The notes beneath the pieces are model-generated. The model worked only from the letters and a program-made list of their open reading frames with translations, made no database searches and had not been told where the DNA came from. Shown piece by piece: positions 11,369 through 19,572 of a DNA stretch of 64,000 nucleotides (position 1 is the first letter of the stretch; each line of letters opens with the position of its first letter). This stretch comes from Mediterraneibacter butyricigenes (lineage in GTDB: Bacteria > Bacillota > Clostridia > Lachnospirales > Lachnospiraceae), in contig NZ_BHGK01000001.1 in NCBI RefSeq assembly GCF_003574295.1, positions 496,001 to 560,000 on the forward strand, in the 5' to 3' direction. Both the position numbers and the translations under genes were made by a program.

Positions 11369-11902
11369 TCAAAACTCAAAATCTTCATAATCCTCCGGCA
11401 GAAATCTGTGGTAAATGATATGGCATCCCTCATCTTTAAAGCAATAATAATAAGGATCCTCATGTTCCTCCGGAAAACGGATCAGCCAGTCAAATTCTCC
11501 ATTTTCAATTTTCTGACAGGTACTGTCCTTCGCACGACTTCTGAATAATTCCAGAATTTTTTCTATCGTGCAGTCATGACGCGCCACCAACTCCACCAGA
11601 TCACGGATAAATTCATTTTCCGCCATATTTTCATGTACATAAATACTCCCCTGCTCCGGCACATGAAAGCAAAATCTTTCATTTTTTGCCGTAACCGAGA
11701 TATTTCCCAATTTTTCTGTTATAGACTCCGGTAATGTTTGAAGTCTTTCCAGCATCTCTTCCTCACTATCCTGACAATCCAGTATATGATTCAGAGAACT
11801 CAACGGGTAATACAGGCGAATCTTTTCTTTCTGATATCCAAGTTTCGCCTGCTCTTCCTTTATAATATCAATCAGATTCTTTTCCAGTCTGTCCGCCCTC
11901 AT
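11369..11902 (-). CDS. DUF3877-like protein of unknown function
   Basis: A 177-residue soluble, acidic protein resembling the DUF3877 family common in Clostridia; function unknown. The N-terminal helix (RLEKNLIDIIKEEQAKLG) leads into YYPLSSLNHIL, a segment I associate with the family. The C-terminal part has clustered aromatic and acidic residues (DPYYYCFKDEGCHIIYHRFLPEDYEDFEF region). No signal peptide or metal motif is evident. It sits 85 nt downstream of the htrA stop on the same strand and might be read from the htrA transcript. The family assignment is from memory of its pattern. Confidence 0.6.
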   Translation of the reverse strand: MRADRLEKNLIDIIKEEQAKLGYQKEKIRLYYPLSSLNHILDCQDSEEEMLERLQTLPESITEKLGNISVTAKNERFCFHVPEQGSIYVHENMAENEFIRDLVELVARHDCTIEKILELFRSRAKDSTCQKIENGEFDWLIRFPEEHEDPYYYCFKDEGCHIIYHRFLPEDYEDFEF

Positions 11903-11987
11903 AATTTCTCACTCTAACTTTCCCAGATGTGATTTCCGATACTTCAGTCTCCACAGCTGTGAGATTCACACCGTAATCTTCTGCTTT

Positions 11988-13286
11988 TTATTTTGGCTGT
12001 TCACTCAACGTTACTTCCACGGTCTTCTCCTTATATTCTCCATCATTTCCTGGAATCTGTACCGTTACTTTTACTTTTTCTCCAGCCTTATAATATTGAA
12101 GCTTATTCTGCAAAGTCTCCATGCTGTCAATGGTATCGCCATCCAGTCCCGTGATTACATTTCCTTTTGTAATTCCGGCAGCTTCTGCTCCATAACCTTT
12201 AATTGCTTCTGATACATAAACTCCTTCCGGCATATTAAACCGCTGTGTAGTCTCTGATGTAACATCCAGTCCCTGAATTCCCAGATATCCTCTCTCGGCT
12301 TCGTCCACCTTTTCTTTTGTGGTCTGGTTCATCAGATCTGTAATAATATCGCTGACATCACTGATCGGGATGGCATATCCCATACCCTCTACTTCATTTG
12401 CCGCAAGCTTTGCGGAATTGATTCCGATTACCTCTCCATTTGCATTCAAAAGAGCTCCGCCACTGTTTCCAGGGTTGATCGCTGCATCTGTCTGAAGAAG
12501 CCCGGTTGATGTAGTTCCACTGCTGGTCTCGATCTGACGGTTTGTCGCGCTGATAATTCCGGTTGTCACAGACTGTCCGTAACCCAGAGCATTTCCGATT
12601 GCGATTGCCGGTTCTCCCACTTTCACACTATCCGAATCTCCCAATGTGGCAATTGCGATTGAATTCATCGTATCATCACTGATCGAGTCCAGAGGTACCG
12701 CAATTACTGCAAGATCATTTTCTGAATTGGTACCTTTAATATTTGCTTCCACACTCGTGTTATCCGCAAAAGTAACCGTCAGGTTATCACTGCCCTCTAC
12801 CACATGGTTATTGGTCACGATCAAAAGTTCCGTATCACTCTGGGAAATAATAATTCCCGAACCGGAACTGGTCGATTCCTGTGTCCCAACCTGCCCAAAG
12901 AAATTCTGCACCTCCTGAACACTCATGCTGGTAATCGAAACAACAGACGGCATCGCATTTTCCACAATCTTTGATACGTCAGATGTTACTGTACCGGAAG
13001 ATGTGGTAAGTGCTGCTGTATTACTCTGTACCGTACTGGTCGTTTTTGCCGTAGTCTTTGTTCCACCGATTCCAAGTACATTCGTTCCAATCGCACTGAC
13101 TCCCAAAAAGGCTGCTCCTGCAACCACACCAAACGCCAGTCCGCATCCGGCCGCTTTTACTCCTTTTGGCACATTTCTCTTTTTCTTAGGATTTTTATTG
13201 TCTGAACTACCTGAGCCTGTATTCGAATAACCGGATCCGTTTGAATGTTCTGTCTCCGGATCGTAATAATTATATTGATTTTCCAT
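11988..13286 (-). CDS. HtrA/DegP-type membrane-anchored serine protease with PDZ domain
   Basis: A 432-residue envelope protease that degrades or refolds damaged exported proteins. Residues 1-42 are a polar Asn/Ser/Gly tail ending in a basic cluster (PKKKRNVPKGVK), followed by one membrane segment (about 45-66), so the enzyme faces outward. The trypsin-like domain (about 105-315) shows the full triad: H161 in VTNNHVVEG, D191 in ENDLAVIAV and S275 in NPGNSGGALL. One PDZ domain follows (about 330-425, YLGIQG..GVYVSE..AGITKGNVI). The start follows GGAAGGAGTAATCTCT. Transcribed alone or with the DUF3877 gene. The HtrA family has several paralogues, so no gene symbol is assigned. Confidence 0.9.
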   Translation of the reverse strand: MENQYNYYDPETEHSNGSGYSNTGSGSSDNKNPKKKRNVPKGVKAAGCGLAFGVVAGAAFLGVSAIGTNVLGIGGTKTTAKTTSTVQSNTAALTTSSGTVTSDVSKIVENAMPSVVSITSMSVQEVQNFFGQVGTQESTSSGSGIIISQSDTELLIVTNNHVVEGSDNLTVTFADNTSVEANIKGTNSENDLAVIAVPLDSISDDTMNSIAIATLGDSDSVKVGEPAIAIGNALGYGQSVTTGIISATNRQIETSSGTTSTGLLQTDAAINPGNSGGALLNANGEVIGINSAKLAANEVEGMGYAIPISDVSDIITDLMNQTTKEKVDEAERGYLGIQGLDVTSETTQRFNMPEGVYVSEAIKGYGAEAAGITKGNVITGLDGDTIDSMETLQNKLQYYKAGEKVKVTVQIPGNDGEYKEKTVEVTLSEQPK

Positions 13287-13376
13287 AGAGATTACTCCTT
13301 CCGTTTTCTTTTTACATGCTTAATCATACCGACACTTTGTGATAGAAATGTGTTCGATCGGTAAAAAAACTTTGAA

Positions 13377-14462
13377 TCACCGATTCCCCGTCAACAGATT
13401 CCATATACATTTTGCTCTTCCTGAAAGGATTTTCTTACAGATCCATGCTATGAAAAAGCTGTAAATCGGCGCCGCGATAAACAGAAAGAGGCCGATCCAT
13501 GCATTTGCTCCCAGAATTCTCATTCCCAGCTTTGTCACAACACTAACCACCATCTGGTGACTGGCATAAACAAAGAAGGTAAGCTTCATCCAGGATTTTG
13601 CCTCATGTTTCACAATTTTATTGAGTAATAACCAGAAAAATACTGCTCCCACAAGAAAATATAAGAGAGAAAATACTACATTAATTCCCTTGCCGTATAA
13701 AATACCTGTCAAAAGCATGCAAATGCCAGACACCGTAAGGGCAAGATTCTCTCCAAAGGGGCCTGGCCCTTTTAACGTATTTTCTCCAATATGCCCTGGC
13801 CCCTTTGATCCATTTTCCACCCATCGTTTTCCATGGAGGCCAAGCCATGCTCCGGTTCCATACACCACAAACCAATTCAGAAGTGAATTCAACATCTGAG
13901 GCTGTACCCGATAAAATATACCGCTCTGCAGAAGGAGCACTCCTGCCAGAACCACCGCTCCCACATATCGGTTTCTCAACAGCACATAAATTACCGGACA
14001 AAGGAACACGAAAATGATCAGAAACTGTAAATACCAGAATACCGGATTATACCGATACCAGATTACTGCATCCAGCACAGACCTCCAGGACAGGCTGATC
14101 GGGCGATCCGCAAACATTCCCGCCAACTTCGGGATCTGCAATACGACATAATGCAAAATATAATAGATCAGATTCCATACTATATAAGGCAGAACCAGAG
14201 TTTTAACCCTGCTCTTCCATTTTCCCGAAAGTTTCCCCATGGTAAATCCCCGATAAAATAAATAGCCCGAACAGAGGTAAAATCCTGCCACGCCCAGATT
14301 TGCCAGATATTTTATGATAAATCCTTCCAATACAAAAGGACCGGTGACTTGCGCACCGGCCTCTGTAAAGCTTGAAATATTATCTGCATGGATCCAGATC
14401 ACAAAGATCGAAAACAGAAAATGAAACCACTCGACATTCTTCCAAAACTTCTGTTCTTTCAT
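13377..14462 (-). CDS. Acyltransferase-3 family membrane protein
   Basis: About 361 residues with roughly ten hydrophobic segments, matching acyltransferase-3 enzymes, which O-acylate sugars of surface glycans using cytosolic acyl-CoA. The opening NVEWFHFLFSIFVIWIHADN carries the family's membrane-embedded His. LCSGYLFYRGF and PYIVWNLIYYILHY follow. The start is the ATG at 14462, one base after the glmS stop, rather than the upstream in-frame ATG inside glmS. A short loop (about residues 215-240 of the shorter form) contains two copies of KGPG..GEN, a recent small duplication. Likely co-transcribed with glmS. The substrate is unknown. Confidence 0.82.
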   Translation of the reverse strand: MKEQKFWKNVEWFHFLFSIFVIWIHADNISSFTEAGAQVTGPFVLEGFIIKYLANLGVAGFYLCSGYLFYRGFTMGKLSGKWKSRVKTLVLPYIVWNLIYYILHYVVLQIPKLAGMFADRPISLSWRSVLDAVIWYRYNPVFWYLQFLIIFVFLCPVIYVLLRNRYVGAVVLAGVLLLQSGIFYRVQPQMLNSLLNWFVVYGTGAWLGLHGKRWVENGSKGPGHIGENTLKGPGPFGENLALTVSGICMLLTGILYGKGINVVFSLLYFLVGAVFFWLLLNKIVKHEAKSWMKLTFFVYASHQMVVSVVTKLGMRILGANAWIGLFLFIAAPIYSFFIAWICKKILSGRAKCIWNLLTGNR

Positions 14463-14463
14463 A

Positions 14464-16290
14464 CTATTCGACCGTAACTGATTTTGCCAGATTTCTCGGC
14501 TTATCCACATCACAACCGCGTCCTACCGCGATATAGTAACCAAAGAGCTGCAACGGAATGATCGCCAGAGAGTTTGTAAAGTATTTATTGGTATTCGGGA
14601 TGTAAATCACATAGTCGGAAGCCTTTGTCACTTCGTCATTTCCCTCCTGGGTCACTGCCAATACAAACGCACCTCTGGAACGAACCTCTACCATGTTACT
14701 GATCATCTTCTTATACAGGTCTTCCTGCGTCAGGACTGCTGCCACCAGGGTTCCTTCTTCTACCAGAGAAATGGTACCATGCTTCAGTTCACCTGCCGCA
14801 TATGCCTCGGAATGAATATAGGAAACCTCTTTCAGTTTCAGTGATCCTTCCATGGAAATCGCATAGTCGATACCACGTCCGATAAAGAATACATCCTTTG
14901 CTGCCAGATAACGGTTTGCGAACTTCTGGATCTTCTCCTGATTTCCAAGCAGCATTTCCACCTGATCCGGGATCTTCTTCAGATCTTCGATCAGTTCTGC
15001 CATCTGTGTATCTGTGATTTTTCCCTTTGCACGGGCAAATTTTACCGCAAGCAGATACAACGCGATCAACTGGCAGGAATATGCCTTTGTGGTTGCAACG
15101 GCGATCTCCGGACCTGCCCAGGTATACATAACACTGTCCGCTTCTCTTGCGATGGAACTTCCAACCACATTTACGATACCAAGAACTTTTGCGCCTTTCT
15201 GTTTCGCTTCACGCAGTGCTGCCAGAGAATCTGCGGTCTCTCCGGACTGGCTGATGATCACAACCAGAGTTCCTTCTTCGATGATCGGATCACGATAACG
15301 GAATTCTGATGCCATATCCACTTCTACCGGGATTCTTGCCATGCCTTCCATCACATATTTGCCGGTCAGTCCTGCATGATATGCAGATCCGCAGGCCACA
15401 ATATTAATCTTCTTGATCGCACGGATATCCTCATCTGTCATGCCCAGTTCTTCAATCTCGATCTTGCCATCCTGAATCCTCGGAGACAAGGTATCTGCAA
15501 TTGCCTTCGGCTGCTCATACATTTCTTTCAGCATGAAATGCTCATATCCGCCTTTTTCTGCCGCATGAACGTCCCAGTCAATTTTTACAGATTTCTTTTC
15601 AATCGGTTCTTCATCAACATTGAAGAATTCAATGTTATCTTCGGTCAGCTTCACGATCTCTTCATTTTCAATAAAATATACGTCTCTTGTATATTTCAGG
15701 ATTGCCGGAACGTCTGATGCAATCAGATTTCCGTCTTCTGCTTTTCCAACGATCAGCGGAGAATCTTTCCGCACTGCATACAGTTCATCCGGATGATCAT
15801 TAAAAATGATTCCAAGCGCATAAGATCCTTCCATACGATGCATTACTTTTGCAATCGTGCGAAGCGGGTTACCATCATAATAGTTATCCAGCATATGAGC
15901 CACTACTTCTGTATCGGTATCAGAAATAAACTCATATCCTTTTTCAATCAGACGATTCTTTAATTTCAGATAATTTTCAATAATACCATTGTGCACTACT
16001 ACAATGGAGCCATCCTTGTTCATATGAGGATGTGCATTGACATCAGACGGTTCTCCGTGGGTTGCCCATCTGGTATGTCCGATTCCGATGGTTCCCGGCA
16101 GTGTAGCGCCGTCATGTGTCATCTCACTGACTACTTTCAGACGTCCCTTCGCCTTTACCATATCAATTTTTCCACCGTTGCAGACTGCAATACCGGAAGA
16201 ATCATATCCTCTGTATTCCAGTTTTTCCAATCCATCCAACAGAATCGGAGCAGCCTGACGCTCTCCAATATAACCTACGATTCCACACAT
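14464..16290 (-). CDS. glmS: Glucosamine-6-phosphate synthase GlmS
   Basis: A 608-residue L-glutamine:D-fructose-6-phosphate aminotransferase, making glucosamine-6-P for UDP-GlcNAc and hence peptidoglycan. Translation begins at ATG 16290 after AAAGGAGTAACATT so that Cys2 (MCGIVGYIG) is the N-terminal glutaminase nucleophile. Downstream are HTRWATHGEPSD, then two SIS domains (SQSGETADSLAAL, and GRGIDYAISMEGSLKLKE), and the C-terminal PRNLAKSVTVE. Full length with all motifs. Only 67 nt separate it from the upstream gene and no glmS ribozyme is present. It is in line with the LCP and cohesin-like genes upstream and the acyltransferase downstream. Confidence 0.97.
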   Translation of the reverse strand: MCGIVGYIGERQAAPILLDGLEKLEYRGYDSSGIAVCNGGKIDMVKAKGRLKVVSEMTHDGATLPGTIGIGHTRWATHGEPSDVNAHPHMNKDGSIVVVHNGIIENYLKLKNRLIEKGYEFISDTDTEVVAHMLDNYYDGNPLRTIAKVMHRMEGSYALGIIFNDHPDELYAVRKDSPLIVGKAEDGNLIASDVPAILKYTRDVYFIENEEIVKLTEDNIEFFNVDEEPIEKKSVKIDWDVHAAEKGGYEHFMLKEMYEQPKAIADTLSPRIQDGKIEIEELGMTDEDIRAIKKINIVACGSAYHAGLTGKYVMEGMARIPVEVDMASEFRYRDPIIEEGTLVVIISQSGETADSLAALREAKQKGAKVLGIVNVVGSSIAREADSVMYTWAGPEIAVATTKAYSCQLIALYLLAVKFARAKGKITDTQMAELIEDLKKIPDQVEMLLGNQEKIQKFANRYLAAKDVFFIGRGIDYAISMEGSLKLKEVSYIHSEAYAAGELKHGTISLVEEGTLVAAVLTQEDLYKKMISNMVEVRSRGAFVLAVTQEGNDEVTKASDYVIYIPNTNKYFTNSLAIIPLQLFGYYIAVGRGCDVDKPRNLAKSVTVE

Positions 16291-16357
16291 AATGTTACTC
16301 CTTTCATTATCAAGCCTCAATTTTTAAGCTTTTCTTCTGAATGCCCATTTTCAGGTT

Positions 16358-17914
16358 CTACTCATCTAAGTTGATAAAATCTAAAGAAAAATCATCCTCT
16401 TCCTTCTTTGCATTTCGCTTCGGAAGCTCAATTTGTCTGGTTGCACCTTCCAAATCTAATGCATCAGAGTAAGGATTTTCATCTTCTTCAAATTCCTCGT
16501 CATACTCGTCATCATATTCGCCGTCGAAGTCTTCGTCGTACTCGTCATCATATTCGCCGTCGAAGTCGTCTTCGTACTCGTCTTCATCATATTCATCGTC
16601 GAAGCCATCTTCATACTCGTCGTCATCATATTCGCCATCGAAGTCATCTTCGTACTCGTCATCATCATATTCATCATCAAAATCATCTTCGTACTCATCG
16701 TCGAAGTCATCGGCATATTCATCATCGGATGCATCTGACTCGTAAGAATCTTCATATCCATCATACGAACCGCCGTATCCGCCTTCTACGTCTGAATATA
16801 ATTCGTCCAGTTCATTGTTGCGTCGGTGAACCTGGATTGATTTAATAATCACCAGAAGGAGAAGAACTAAAATCACAGCCCAAACCACAATCAACACAAT
16901 CATAAAATGACTGTTTACGAGATCCTGAATCTTATCCAGGACTCCATTTGCACTGGCTTTTTCTGCCTTTGTCGGCACGATATATCTCTGATAAGTTCCC
17001 TGTGTGGTGTCATACTGATAATATCCTTCCGATCCATCCGTGCAGAGTGCATACACCAGGAAATAATCTGTGCTGGATGTATTCTGCCATGCCGTAAATT
17101 CTTTTCCATTAATGTCAGATGTTGTCTCCTGGTATTTGGACGGCAGTCCGTCACTACCTTTATGATTCATCAAATAGATCGTACAACTATCAGAGATATC
17201 TACCAGTTCTGTCGGCTCATAAGCAGATTCCTTGGTATTATACAGAAAATAATCGGAATTTCCATCTGAATCTTTCAGATACACCAGACAGTAATCGGAA
17301 CCATCCATCAACATAGCTCTTCTGTCTTTTCCGTCGATCTGTACTGTACCTTCCGTAAATCCTGTCGGAATCACCGCCTCTGAGAAATCTTCATTCAGTG
17401 TATAATCTTTTCCGTTTACAGACACAGAAAGGCTTTCGCCGGAAGAAGAAACATTTCCTCCATCAGCAGAAGTTCCGTCTCCCGCTTCGATCGTCACGGT
17501 AGCGGTTCCTGTCGTCAGGTTCAACGTCTCATCCGAGTACAGATAAGAAGTATAGTTCTCAACGGATAAAGTTGTAGAACCTTCTTTCAATGCTTTAAAG
17601 ACCATGGTGTACGCCAGTTCTGACTGGGTACCGTCTCCTGTGGTAGACAGGGTCACTTTTCCATCTCCGCCGGTTGCATTTTCCCCATTCTTAAATTCCA
17701 GATAAGAAGTATCATAAGTAACCGTGGCATCCCCGTCTCCGATTGCTGCTCCACCGGTTGCGATTTTTACCTTTACTGTCACTTCTTCTCCAACTTTTGT
17801 GGTAGGATCCGAAAATTGCAGCGTTCCTTCTGCCGCATTTGCTACAAAAACAGATCCGAATACCAGCATACCGATCAATGCCAGTGTTGTACCTAATCTC
17901 TTCATCGTTTTCAT
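16358..17914 (-). CDS. Cohesin-like membrane protein with very acidic cytoplasmic tail
   Basis: A 518-residue single-pass surface protein. Signal peptide 1-28 (cleavage near ANA-AEG). Residues 29-145 resemble a cohesin-type beta domain (VGEEVTVKVKI, DATVTYDTSYLEF, YTMVFKAL). A Ser/Thr linker precedes a 170-315 extracellular domain I do not recognise. The membrane segment is 337-358, followed by a basic stop-transfer (HRRNNE). The tail 374-480 is almost only Asp, Glu, Tyr, Phe and Gly, built from DDEYEDDFD-like repeats, and ends in RQIELPKRN and DFSLDFINLDE. It lies 23 nt after the LCP gene, whose cytoplasmic tail is strongly basic. The cohesin call is by pattern; a cellulosomal role is not implied. 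Confidence 0.72.
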   Translation of the reverse strand: MKTMKRLGTTLALIGMLVFGSVFVANAAEGTLQFSDPTTKVGEEVTVKVKIATGGAAIGDGDATVTYDTSYLEFKNGENATGGDGKVTLSTTGDGTQSELAYTMVFKALKEGSTTLSVENYTSYLYSDETLNLTTGTATVTIEAGDGTSADGGNVSSSGESLSVSVNGKDYTLNEDFSEAVIPTGFTEGTVQIDGKDRRAMLMDGSDYCLVYLKDSDGNSDYFLYNTKESAYEPTELVDISDSCTIYLMNHKGSDGLPSKYQETTSDINGKEFTAWQNTSSTDYFLVYALCTDGSEGYYQYDTTQGTYQRYIVPTKAEKASANGVLDKIQDLVNSHFMIVLIVVWAVILVLLLLVIIKSIQVHRRNNELDELYSDVEGGYGGSYDGYEDSYESDASDDEYADDFDDEYEDDFDDEYDDDEYEDDFDGEYDDDEYEDGFDDEYDEDEYEDDFDGEYDDEYDEDFDGEYDDEYDEEFEEDENPYSDALDLEGATRQIELPKRNAKKEEDDFSLDFINLDE

Positions 17915-17937
17915 GTGCTTCTCCTTATCGTTTCCTG

Positions 17938-19479
17938 TTAGTAATCCTCATCATCATAACTTGAATCATAACTTGAATCATAACTGTTATCATAGCTTGA
18001 GTCATAATCCGAATCATCATCGTAGCTATTATCGTATGAATTATCATACGAATTGTCATAGGAGTTATCATAATAATTATCATAATAACTGTCATCATAA
18101 TCGCTGCTACCGGAAGAACCACTGTCAAGTGATGCAGCCTTACTCTCGATCTCAGAACTAATCGACTTTACGGTAGACGACGGTGTATACCCATCATCTC
18201 CGAAGAAATATTTATGCAGCGCAATGACATTGCTTTCCAGTGTATTTGGTACCACACTACTTCCAATTCCGGTTAACGTAGGAGTCGTATTATCCTTCGG
18301 AAATCCCTGACTCTCTGCCAGTTTATAGTTCATAGCATTTTTAGCATATGCCAAAATCTCTGTCATGGTAAAATTCGTCTCCACTTTCGAAAACACCTTG
18401 TCTATCACTTTATTGATGGTACGCAGATTCGAGGCCTGAAGTTTTTTCACAATCTGCTCAATCACAGCTCTTTGCCGCTCCGCCCGCTTGAAGTCATCTC
18501 CCTTGGTATATCGGATTCTTGCATATCCCGTAGCCTGCACTCCGTTTAACAACTGCTTTCCGGGCTGAGTCACCGGTGCAGAATCCACTCCGGTATTCTT
18601 GATAACTTCCACCGCATAGTTATTCAGATAAGGAATCTCTTCCTCGGTTACATCAATTTCCACACCACCGACTGCGTCGATCACATCCACCAGTGCGGCA
18701 AAATCTACGGTCACATACTTTTCAATGTCCATGTCCAGATTCTTATTCAGCATGGCGATCGCATCTTCTGCTCCCCCAAAAGAATAGGCCGCATTTGCCT
18801 TATTATACGTCCCGTCTTTCTGCTGAAGAAGCGTATCTCTGTAGATAGAACTCATCTTTACTTCTCCGGTCTCCCGGTTCAGGCTGGCGATGATAATGGT
18901 ATCACTTCGGGCCCCCATCTCCGGATCCGTATCCCGTCCATCCAGACCAAACAGCGCCACATTCAGATATCCTGTCTGCGTCTCCGTTGCCTGTTCCGAA
19001 ATATTCAGTGCATCGGTATCCAGATCCACGGTCTTGATCTGACTCATCTTCCAGGCCGCCACACCGATCACTGCCGTAATCGCCAGTACCAGCACACCGC
19101 CCACTATGGATGCAATCTTAAGCGGCATTGGCCAGGATAAGAATCCGCCTTTCTTGCGAGGTCTTTTTCCTGAGGTTCTCGCTGCTGACGAAGCTCCTCT
19201 GCCTTTTCTTGCCTGTGTCTTTCTTGTCTGTCCTTTCAGCTTCTGATCCCGAAGTGCCTGATTCTGTGCAGACTTGTCTGTTCTTTTTCCGGCCTTGTTT
19301 TTCGCCTTGCCGGCCTGATTCATTGTCTTGCCGGATTTTCCTTTTCCCGGTATTTCACTGTTTGCTGTTCTTTTTCTCTGCCCGTTCTTTTGTGTGTTCT
19401 TCACAGGGCGTCGATTCTCCGAGGATGGTGCAGTCCTCACTCTTCCCTCCGGGGAACGTCCGGTCCTTCTATTTGCCAT
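17938..19479 (-). CDS. LytR-CpsA-Psr (LCP) family glycan phosphotransferase
   Basis: A 513-residue enzyme of the family that transfers undecaprenyl-linked teichoic acid or capsule to peptidoglycan on the outer membrane face. Residues 1-118 are a cytoplasmic tail extremely rich in Lys/Arg. The membrane segment is about 121-143. The LCP domain spans about 172-345 with RSDTIIIAS (191-199), the IYRDT Arg/Asp pair (212-216) and RIRYTKGDDFKRAERQR (321-337). The last 60 residues are a low-complexity SYDN/SYDS repeat tail. Start after AAAGGAAGATACG. It heads the likely LCP - cohesin-like - glmS - acyltransferase operon. A paralogue with a similar but Ser/Asp-rich tail is at 62076-63296. Confidence 0.92.
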   Translation of the reverse strand: MANRRTGRSPEGRVRTAPSSENRRPVKNTQKNGQRKRTANSEIPGKGKSGKTMNQAGKAKNKAGKRTDKSAQNQALRDQKLKGQTRKTQARKGRGASSAARTSGKRPRKKGGFLSWPMPLKIASIVGGVLVLAITAVIGVAAWKMSQIKTVDLDTDALNISEQATETQTGYLNVALFGLDGRDTDPEMGARSDTIIIASLNRETGEVKMSSIYRDTLLQQKDGTYNKANAAYSFGGAEDAIAMLNKNLDMDIEKYVTVDFAALVDVIDAVGGVEIDVTEEEIPYLNNYAVEVIKNTGVDSAPVTQPGKQLLNGVQATGYARIRYTKGDDFKRAERQRAVIEQIVKKLQASNLRTINKVIDKVFSKVETNFTMTEILAYAKNAMNYKLAESQGFPKDNTTPTLTGIGSSVVPNTLESNVIALHKYFFGDDGYTPSSTVKSISSEIESKAASLDSGSSGSSDYDDSYYDNYYDNSYDNSYDNSYDNSYDDDSDYDSSYDNSYDSSYDSSYDDEDY

Positions 19480-19516
19480 CGTATCTTCCTTTCAGTTTCT
19501 CAGAATAAACAGTACT

Positions 19517-19545
19517 ATTATATCTTATTTCTCTGTTCTGCGCAA
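19517..19545 (-). promoter_or_regulatory. Promoter of the LCP operon
   Basis: Minus strand TTGCGC (19545-19540), 17-bp spacer, perfect TATAAT (19522-19517). The same TTGCGC -35 occurs ahead of the GT4 operon at 38070-38075. Confidence 0.65.
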
Positions 19546-19572
19546 ACCTTTATCGTTTTCCCGGTCAGAGTC

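Noticed and set aside
13377-14513. Acyltransferase start at 14513 inside glmS
   Set aside because: It would overlap glmS by 50 nt and add non-membrane residues; the ATG at 14462 directly after the glmS stop fits the family N-terminus.
16291-16420. glmS ribozyme upstream of glmS
   Set aside because: Only 67 nt separate glmS from the preceding stop, far too short, and no recognisable core was seen.
16408-16845. His/Arg-rich frame opposite the acidic tail
   Set aside because: It is the antisense shadow of Asp/Glu-coding repeats; no ribosome site and no plausible protein.
16358-17914. Cellulosome function from the cohesin-like domain
   Set aside because: No dockerin, scaffoldin or cellulase is present in the window; the single-pass topology and tail point to an envelope role.
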